A stretch of DNA of 64,000 nucleotides from Gnetum montanum (taxonomy: Eukaryota; Streptophyta; Gnetopsida; Gnetales; Gnetaceae): the NCBI GenBank assembly GCA_015680685.1, contig MNCI01002977.1:5764-69763 (forward strand), given 5' to 3'. Of this stretch, positions 56,042-64,000 are shown piece by piece. The stretch's first letter is position 1. Each line of letters starts with the position of its first letter. The notes beneath the pieces are model-generated. The model was given only the letters and a program-made list of their open reading frames with translations, was not told the origin of the DNA and ran no database searches. A program made the translations under genes and the position numbers.

Positions 56042-57499
56042 TGAAACACCATAAAATTTCAGCTTAACACTTTGAAACATGAATGACTCAAGTCCCTTTC
56101 TGCATTTAGGAGACAAAACTTGACTAAGTCATGGAACTCACACCTAGCTTGCTCAAGCCAGCTTGCTCATGCTATTAAGCTAGCTTGCCCTTAACGTGAC
56201 CAACCCTTCAAAGCTTTCAAATCAGGACAAAATAATCCCAATTTGAATGGCCAAGGCCCCCTTTGGGCCCACTAATGACTACTCCAAATTTCAGCATCCA
56301 AAACCTAATATTTCAAGACAAAATTACACAAATCTTGCTACTCACACCCAGGTCACGTTGGCAGTGTGAGCCCAGCGTGAGTCCAGCGTGAGTAACTCAA
56401 AACTGCCTCAAAAAAGCCCCAAAACAGTGTCAAAATGGTCTGATTTTGAGGCTACAACTCACCCTCAAGGTCCATTAATAATTTCTCCAAGTTTCAAACT
56501 CTAGAACTTCAAATTTCAGCTCCAAAAATGCTAATTTACATTGCTCACGCCTAGGTCATGCCCAAGTCACGCTGGCAGCGTGAACCGAACATGAGTTGCC
56601 AAAATGACCTAAATCAAGGCACAAACAGACTCAAATTTAGCATCCTAGCCACCCTAGAGAGCAAGCAGCAATTTCACTTCAAAGAATAGGTGTCAAAGGT
56701 AAAATTTCAGCTCAAAATGTGTCACTTCCATTTGGTCACGCCTAGGTCACGCTGGCAACATGAGCCCAGTGTGAGCTACCAAAGTGGCCTAAATCTAGGC
56801 ACAAACAGGCTCAAACTTAGCATGCAGGTTGTCCCCAAGGGCAGGTAGTAGGTACACTTGAAAGGCAGGTCTCAAAAATCAAAATTTGATGTGAAAGAAA
56901 CCATTCCACATTTCTCACGCCTTACTCACGCCCAGCTCACGCCTAGGTCACACTGAGGTCATGCTAACAGCGTGAGCCCAGCGTGAGCTGCCAAAAGTGG
57001 CCTAGAGCACTTCAGACACATGTCGAGGGCACGCTAGGATAAGATCAATTCACATTGATAGACTTTATGAAGCAAAAAAATCTCAAACAGCCACAGAACC
57101 ACTCATGTCAGCATCCTGTAGCAACTAGTTCATGAATCGAGAAGTCCCAAGTGGGCCAGAATCAAGATCTCTCGTTCTACATTTGTAAATTTGTAACATT
57201 TATGAGCTTGTCAAGCTCTTACGCTTCAAATTGTATGCATGAGCATAATGTAAATCAATACACATTGTAAGATACAGTGCATCTGGTCCAGAACATAGTC
57301 TACCCATGTACACCTGTCACGTGATCCATTTTTCTCTCATCTCATAGCCATTGATCTCATTCACAAATCCTACTCCTGATCCTTGCAAAATGCATAAATA
57401 CCCTATTCATTGACATAAAAAAGGTTGGTAATTTTGGCAAAAAGGTTGACCTAAAGAGCATTAACTAGCAACCTTGGATGCTTGAGTGCACGCGATCCC
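56042..57499 (+). repeat. Plus-strand Tat-like LTR G, cut by F
   Basis: Starts TGAAACACCATAAAATTTCAG, after CTACT (56037-56041). It is the F LTR in reverse orientation: 'cactttgaaac', 'caagccagcttgctcatg', 'gatacagtgcatctgg', and TATA (GCATAAATACCC) near 57392. U3 has the GGTCACGCTGGCAGCGTGAGC palindrome at about 200-bp spacing (56350, 56565, 56745, 56945). The end is missing because F begins at 57500. Confidence 0.85.
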
Positions 57500-59390
57500 T
57501 GTACTATCCAAAATCGTCGGCGTAAAGCTGGAGGAAAACGAACACCTAAAGATCTCCAAAGAGACATAGAACACCCTACCTTCGCGTGAGGGCAAGCTAG
57601 AAAAATGAAGGTAGAGTGCCTTGGATGGTCTACACGTAGATCAACCAAGGACTTCACTGAGTGTATGCTATGGTTTGCGCTGGGGTTATCGTAATGAAAT
57701 GTAAAATGAAGAACTTAATGCAATGAACTGTAAACGTGAATATAACATGCAAACGTAAATGCAGAAACATGCAATAAAATAGGATGACACAAAAAATGAA
57801 CTAGAAACAACATAATGGAGGGCAAAAATGAAACTATATTGTATTAATTGACAAAATGTGTACTGGTCAAAACGTAGTTGCATGTCTGGATTGCAAGTCA
57901 GAAGTTAAGATCCGATGTGGGGTGTTTGTAGGTGCTGGGGATCATGTGCATCTGGGCTCAGGATTACTGGGTTTTTTGCTTCAAAATTTCCAACCCTGTT
58001 TATGTCAATGAACAGGGTATTTATGCATTTCGCTAGGCTCGAGAGTAGGATTTGTGACAGAGATCAATGGCTATGAGATGAGAGAAAAACAGATTGTGTG
58101 ATAGGTGTACATGGGAAGACTACCTTCTAGACCATATGCACTGTATCTTATAATTGCAAGTTGGCTTATGCCCATGGAAGCAATGTAAGAGCTTGACAAG
58201 ATCACAGATGGTGAGGCTTATAATGAAAATTTACAATGCATTCCAAGAGGGATTGACGTCAACTTGCTCAAAACTTCGTGGTCCTTTGAATCGACTACTG
58301 CGGGATGTCGATTTGAGTGGTTTGGTGGCTGTTTGAGCCATCTCTACTTCACAAGGGCTTCCAGCGTGAGTTGATTTGCTCTTGGCATGTCTTCAACATG
58401 TGTTTGGAGTGCTTTTTTCTAGGCATCAATAGTACTCATGCTGATGAATAGTGCTCACACTGGACTCACGCTGGATTTACGCTACAGCGTGACCTAGGCA
58501 TGAGCAAGCTGGAATGGTTCATTTCACACCAAATTTTGACTTTTGAGACCTATTTTTCAAGTGTAAATGCCACCTGCTCTTGGGGGAAATCTACATGCGG
58601 AGTTTGGGCCTATTTGTGCTTGGATTTGGGCCACCTTTGGCAGCTCACATAAGGCTCACGCTGCCAGCGTGACCTCAGTGTGACTAAGCTAGAATGCTAT
58701 GTTTCATGCCCAAATTTTGATTTTCTGGAGCCTGTGAATAAGTAGAACTATTGCCTATCCTAGGGGATTGAGTTGATGCTAAAAATTATGCTTGGAAATA
58801 CTTGATTTAATCTATTTTTGTTTGGTCACACTGGGCTCACACTGTCAGCATGACCCCAGTGTGACCTGGGCGTAAGTGAATAAATCATGTGACTTTTAGC
58901 TTAGTTTTCAAGGTTCTGGAGGCTGTGAGCTGCAATGAACATCAGTGAAACTCAAGGGAATTATGCATGCTTGAATTCAAATAGTTTGGACTTGGTTTCA
59001 AGGCTCTGAAAGCTGGTCAAGCTGTACTCATGCTAGGCATCATGACCTTAGCATGACCTCAACGTAAGTGGAAAGATTCATGCGATTATGACTTGAAATC
59101 TTGGGTTCTGGGTGTTGAAGCTTGGAGTGATCATCAGTGGACCCTGAGGGGGCCTTGCCCATTCAAGGTAGGATCATTTTAACCTGATTTGGAAGCTGTC
59201 AGTGTTGGTCACATTGAGGGCAAGCTAGCTTGATACCATGAGCAAGCTGGCTTGAACAAGTAGGGTGTGGGCAAGCTTGACTAGTTGAACATGAGTTTCA
59301 TGCCTTAGTCAAATTTTTGCCTTCCAAAACTCAAGAGGCTCTGAATTATTCTCGTTTCAAAGTGTTGAGCTAAAATTTTTTGGCATTTCA
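57500..59390 (-). repeat. 3' LTR of F
   Basis: Plus-strand limits TGTACTATCC and GGCATTTCA. 1891 bp against 1241 in the solo LTR; the difference is mainly the U3 array of TCACGCTG/CAGCGTGA words (58370-58870 and near 59035). A minus-strand TATA (GCATAAATACCC) is near 58025. Confidence 0.88.
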
Positions 59391-59404
59391 TCGGCCCCTC
59401 TTTG
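59391..59404 (-). promoter_or_regulatory. Polypurine tract of F
   Basis: Minus strand AAAGAGGGGCCGA directly before the LTR start TGAAATGCC. Confidence 0.8.
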
Positions 59405-60901
59405 TTGACTTCTGGAGGAATCCACCCGAGAGACGTCGACAAAGAAGTGCAAAACACCATGAACAATCAAGCACCAACATGAACCGTCAGCCCTTGGTCG
59501 GATGTTATCGCACCATGTCCAAAAGTACATGGGATTGAAGGAATGTGGTTCAAGATGCAAGGGATTGTAACTGGGAGAAGTTAGGAATTAATCAAGGGTG
59601 ATAATTACTATTGGAATTGTGGGATGATCTCATGTGAGCGAGCCAGTTTTTGGGTCCTTTTCAACAGCCAATGTATAGCAGACTTGGAACCAAGGCATAG
59701 GAAGTGTGTTCTTTGGAGAAATAGGACCCTTGTGTCATGTTTTAAGAAAGCCTGTTGTAAATAGCCAAAGCCACATAATGATGTGCAACATGATCATTTG
59801 AGACATGAGTGTTTTCCAAGACAATTGCCTTCTCATCTAGAGCTTGTATGAGAAGAGCCAATAATCTTTAGTCTATGATGTTAATGGGGTCATGAAGACC
59901 TTTTCTGTGCATTTTTCTCTTTGAAAATTTTGTTCTCTTTTTCTTTTTTCTTTATTTCTTCTTTTCTTTTTTTTTTTCTTTCTTTTTCTTTTATTTTTAT
60001 TTTTCCTTTTGAAAGAGCCTACTTTTTGTGCCTCGCTCGTGTTTGAGCACTTGCATTTTATGTCATGCACCATGTACTGTGTTTTGTGTTACAACTGCTT
60101 AGAGGATCACAGTGTGCAACAATGCATCAAGGGCTTTGGAGGATTAGAATGTATCCAAGGGATGTAATTAAATAAGATAATTGGGACATGATGTGGAATA
60201 CGGAATGTATCAGGGGTCGGGAATGTACTTATGAATAGATTTATTAACCTAGTTGTGTGCGTCAAGAAAAATGTGATACCCTATCGTCATGATGAAATGC
60301 ATCTATGCATGAATGCCTCAAGCGTGTCATCCAGCAAACACAACTCCAAGGGGACAAGTAAAACACACATGATTCAGTTACCTAAAGCACTTTAAACTTG
60401 AACATAGCTGATGGAATGGAGCCATCATGTGAAGTTTCAAGGTAAACAAAATCTTGAACAGCAGCAATTCCATCAAGATCTATGTGACAGATCATGCAGC
60501 AAGTTTTTTGGTGAGTACATACAGCCGATTGTAGCAACATGTCTTTTCAAATGATGCCAGGTTGTTCATGATGTCACCAGTTGATAGTCTTGGTAGACTA
60601 TTGTGGATTAGTGTAATGTCATAATCCTTTGGACATTGCCAATTTATCATCATAAGGGGCGATGCAGTGCTAGTTTAGAGTCATGACGGACTATGAAGAG
60701 GCAAGCTCATTTATAGTCTTAGTGGACTCTAGTGGATAAGTGTGGTGGTTTAGTGTCATGTGGGATAGGATTGTGTGGTGTCAATTTACTGTCATGGCAC
60801 TAGGACGTTCTATGGTGCTAGTTTTAAGTCATAGCTCCAAGATTATTCTGTGGTATCAATTTTAGGTCATGATGCTAGGACCAAGACATACCTTTAACTC
60901 A
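59405..60901 (-). repeat. 3' UTR and tandem repeats of F
   Basis: A T-rich tract (59930-60010) and unassigned sequence to about 60580, then degenerate repeats to about 60890 built on 'tagtttagagtcatg' and 'caattttaggtcatg', some 40-60 bp apart. Fewer and less regular units than in C1. Confidence 0.7.
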
Positions 60902-62089
60902 TTAGATGTAGAATGGTTTTAGGTACACATGATTTGTAGGATTGGTGAACTCGTTTCCATCCATATCAGCGAGTTTGAATGCCCCATTATCAAATCATTT
61001 GGTGACTAAGTAAGACCCTTCCCAGTTAGCTGAGAATTTGTCTGAGTATTCATGGACTACCTTGAGAACTAGGTCACCTTCCTTGATCGGCCGCTTATGT
61101 GGGTCATCTTGATGACATCGCCATTGTTGTTTCTGGTCCCATTCGATTTGATCAACTGCTCATGCCCTTTCTTCTTCTACCAAGTCGAGGTCAATAATGC
61201 GCAACTCATTATTCTGATCTTCATCGAGGAGGCTAGAGAGCATTATCCACAACGAGGGAACCTGTAACTCCAAAGGTAACACAACTTCAGATCCATATAC
61301 AAGGCTATATGATATCTTACCTATGGATGTTCAATGCGTTGTTCGGTATGCCCATAATGCATGGATTAAATGCTCGTGCCATCGTCTCTTGCTTTGATTC
61401 AACATCTTTTTGAGCACCATGATGATCTTTTTCTTCGTAGACTCTACTTGACTATTTCTATGTGGGTAGTAGGGTGATGAAAATGAGTGTTTAACACCTA
61501 GGCATTTGCAGAAGCTTTTAGTATCTGTACTGCTGAACTGTGGTCCATTATCAATAACTATGATCATCAAGATACCAAAGTAGGTCACAATGTTTTCTAA
61601 TATGAAATTTCAAACATGTTTGGATGTGATTTTCCTAAGGGGAATAGCTTCTACCCATTTTATGAAATATTCAGTCACGGTGATGATGAAGTTATGTCCT
61701 GCTGAAGATGGTGATGTTATCGACCCAATGATGTTTAATCCCCATTTTTGGAATGGCCATGTGATTTGTGTAGTATGAAACTCATTAGGTGGTATGTGTA
61801 TTAGGTTAATGTGCCTTTGGCAAGTGTTACATTTCCTAACCCTGGAGAAGCAATCGTACTCCATGTGTGGCCAGTAATAGCCCAAGCAACTAATTTTTGT
61901 TGCCATTTCTTTGGGTGATATATGCCCTCCGCAAAGTCCTTCATGAACTTGTTCCATGATCATTTGACCATCAATGCTACTAATGCACACTAACAAAATC
62001 CCCTCATAGGATCTACGACACAAGATGTCTCTTATTAATGCATATTGCCGAGAGCATTTTCTCACTGTGTCCTTTTGAGCACTCGTCAA
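60902..62089 (-). pseudogene. Integrase of F
   Basis: Zinc-binding region with the His pair and CNTCQRH (near 61830), then the core: WGLNIIGSI (family WGLDIIG, so the first catalytic Asp is Asn), FIKWVEAIPL, then in another frame VIDNGPQFSS (second Asp) and PYYPHRNSQVEST (Glu), and a C-terminal domain with EGDLVLKV and the end LKPFYI before TAA at 60904-60902. A frameshift lies near 61600. Confidence 0.85.
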
Positions 62090-62107
62090 GTGTTGCGGTG
62101 GTTTGCC

Positions 62108-62953
62108 TCATAGAAGGTACTCTTTTATTTCATCATACCATTCTATTGCTTGTGTAGTAATAATAGATGCTATGGGTATTTTGTCGAGGGTTTCAGTTAC
62201 AGGTTTGACAATATTTGCTATAGAACTAGGCAACGCATGGAACATCTCAGGTCTCATGTTCAAGGCTAGTATAGCGAGTGCATTGGCAATGGTATTTTCA
62301 TTCCTAGGAATATGTTCCACATCTACATTGATTAATTATTTTAGCAAGTGCTTATTCAGGTCATAGTATGATTGCAAATGAGAAGCCTTGCATGCGTAAA
62401 CTTCTGTGACTTGATTAATTACTAACTGTGAGTCACCTTGGACTACAAGACGTGTGATTCCCAAAGTCAGTGTTGCCATAAGACCTCTAAGAAGACCTTT
62501 GTACTCTGCCACATTGTTGGTACAAGGGAATGTTAGTCAAGAAGCAAAGGATCAAATTTCTCTAGAGGGAGATGTTATGATGGCTGCGGCACTTCCTCCT
62601 TGGGAGGTGGATGCTCCATCGAAGTACAAGATTTCATCATAGTTATCGGGCACTATGTCTATACTATTGATATTCTCATCAAGGAATTCAAGGTTGATTA
62701 TCACTTGATCTTGTGTCGGTGATGCAGTCAATTGATTGGATATTGCTTGACCTTTAGTGAAGGATTGAGCAACATAGTGTAGGTCAAACTCTGCAATCAT
62801 CGCCTTCCATCTAGCTATCTTACCTGATTCATAGATTTTTTTGGTGATAGCTCGCAGCAAGTTGTCTTTGCAAATGATATTGACTTGATTGCGAAAGAGG
62901 TAATGTCTCCAATTTTTTAAGGAAAAGACTATGGCAAGGCATGATCTCTCCAT
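62108..62953 (-). pseudogene. RNase H and second RNase H of F
   Basis: The frame 62953-62552 ends the first RNase H (SCLAIVFSLKNWRHYL, then KGQAISNQL) and begins the second, ILYFDGASTSQGGSAAA. The frame 62320-62108 closes it with HIPRNENTIANALA. A second domain of this type marks the Tat lineage. The two frames are separated by a frameshift. Confidence 0.82.
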
Positions 62954-64000
62954 GCCATTGCATCATTGTTCGTAGGCAATCAATGCATGGCTTAAATAGT
63001 AAATGGGGATCTTAGCTCCATCTTCTCATTTTTGGCAAAGCATGGATGTAATGGATGAATCAGATGTAGCAAGGTAGATGTAAAAAGGTTTATTGCTTTG
63101 CTGGGGGTGAATTGTCGGCGGTTGAGCTAGCTTCATGTTTATGTTCTCAAAGGCTTCTTTGCAGTGTTGAGTCCATTGAAAATGGACATTCTTTCGCAGT
63201 AAATGTTGCATCGGTTTCAACTTGTCTATTAGTTTTGCAATAAAACGTCTAATGAACTGTAGTCTGCCTTGTAAGCTGCATAGTTTAGTAAGGTTCTTAG
63301 GTGGTTGCATGCTAGTTATTTCTTTAACCTTATCGGGGTCTACTCATATCCCTGTTTCTAAGACTATCAAGCCAAGAATTTTACCCATTTTAACTCCAAA
63401 GACACATTTCTTTGGATTAAGTCTAAGGTCGTATTCGAGACAACATTTGAGTATCAAGTCTAGGTGCTTTGCATGTTTCTCAGTTTTTTTGGACTTGACT
63501 GTGATATCATCTACATAATCATTGAGCAAATCAAGCATATAATTGCTAAATATATATGTCATTGCGCATTGATATGTAGCACCTACATTTTTGAGGCCGA
63601 AAGGCATCATTGTATAACAAAACGTGTCCCAAGGTGTCATGAAGGTTGTCTTGAGTTGGTGTTCTGGGTTGATCCTAATTTGGTTGTATCCTGAGAATTC
63701 GTCCATAAAGGATAACAATGCATACCCAATAGTTGAGTCAACGAATTGATCGATACTAGGTAGCGGGAAGTCATCTTTTATAGTGGCTATGTCAAGGTCA
63801 TGAAATTCAATGCATATGCAAATGCTGTCATTCTTTTTGGGGACTACAACAATGTTGGATACCCGATCAGCATAGTCAATAGCTCGGATGAAACTAGCTT
63901 GGTAGAGCTTCATGATTTTGTTACGAACTACCAACGCTACCTCAAGTTTAACCTTTTGTGCTTTTTGCTTTACTGGTCTAAGTTTTTCATCAAGGATGAT
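62954..64000 (-). pseudogene. Reverse transcriptase of F, partial
   Basis: The 196-codon frame 63934-63344 covers the palm: KKNDSICICIEF, FMDEFSGYNQIRINPEHQ, MPFGLKNVGATYQ and the intact catalytic YVDD (near 63510). The thumb and start of RNase H follow in 63310-63026 (LQGRLQFIRRFIAKL). The N-terminus runs past the edge. A stop and shift between the two frames show it is no longer active. Confidence 0.88.

Larger units (their letters stand above)
57500..64000 (-). mobile_element. Tat-like element F, extends past the right edge
   Basis: Minus-strand element: RT, two RNase H domains and integrase (64000-60902), tandem repeats, 3' UTR, PPT and 3' LTR. Gag and the 5' LTR lie outside the window. 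It inserted in LTR G after ATCCC (57495-57499). Better preserved than C1. Confidence 0.88.

Noticed and set aside
59873-60073. Lys-rich 66-codon frame on the minus strand
   Set aside because: It is the translation of a T-rich tract in the F 3' UTR that is also present in C1 and E; no sign of coding.

Overview
This window looks like plant nuclear DNA from a large, repeat-swollen genome. The primer-binding sites match plant tRNA-Asp and tRNA-Asn, and the pol fragments belong to two plant Ty3/gypsy lineages. I cannot name the species. A gymnosperm or another large-genome seed plant is plausible, but that is inference. I find no host gene, rRNA, tRNA or CRISPR locus. Almost every base can be assigned to LTR retrotransposons nested in one another.

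Two superfamilies are present. Athila-like elements (called W, X, A, B, Y here) have LTRs starting TGATG and ending CATCA, a tRNA-Asp PBS, a gag that includes a poorly known N-terminal domain, one RNase H, and a further long open frame between integrase and the 3' LTR. Tat-like elements (C1, D, E, F, G, plus one solo LTR) have LTRs starting TGAAA and ending in a form of TGTACA or TATA, a tRNA-Asn PBS, a second RNase H after the usual one, a 30-33 bp tandem repeat downstream of integrase, and in C1 an antisense gene.

Layout. W (minus strand) is the oldest host: its LTR lies near 603-1433 and its 3' region at 1434-1833 and 41206-43112. X (minus, 1834-41200) interrupts W and is bounded by a perfect GGTAC duplication. 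X is itself interrupted three times. A (4764-11733, duplication CAAGC/CAAGT) is a non-autonomous deletion derivative lacking RT, RNase H and integrase. C1 (20361-38352, perfect AGGGC duplication) sits in X gag. A solo Tat LTR (39903-41143, perfect CCATC duplication) sits in the X 5' LTR. B (plus, 43113 to about 47048) is inserted in W and carries the only long open frame, an 851-codon gag, followed by an in-frame TAG and a truncated protease. Then come the 3' half of Tat element E (about 47049-50388), Tat element D (50389 to about 54842), an Athila LTR with half its length inverted (Y, about 54843-55685), a plus-strand Tat LTR (G, 56042-57499) and Tat element F (minus, 57500 to beyond the right edge), whose RT frame is still partly open.

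Most coding regions are dead. Stops sit mainly where related copies have Gln, Arg or Trp codons, as expected from long-term deamination of methylated cytosine. B is clearly the youngest copy. The most interesting signals are three. First, C1 has an antisense gene at 28994-32181 whose frame is kept by at least three GT-AG introns. Second, the U3 part of each LTR group carries its own set of short palindromes just upstream of the TATA box. Third, C1 has a long segment between protease and RT, bounded by splice-like signals, that holds the antisense gene, a second tandem-repeat tract and LTR-like sequence.
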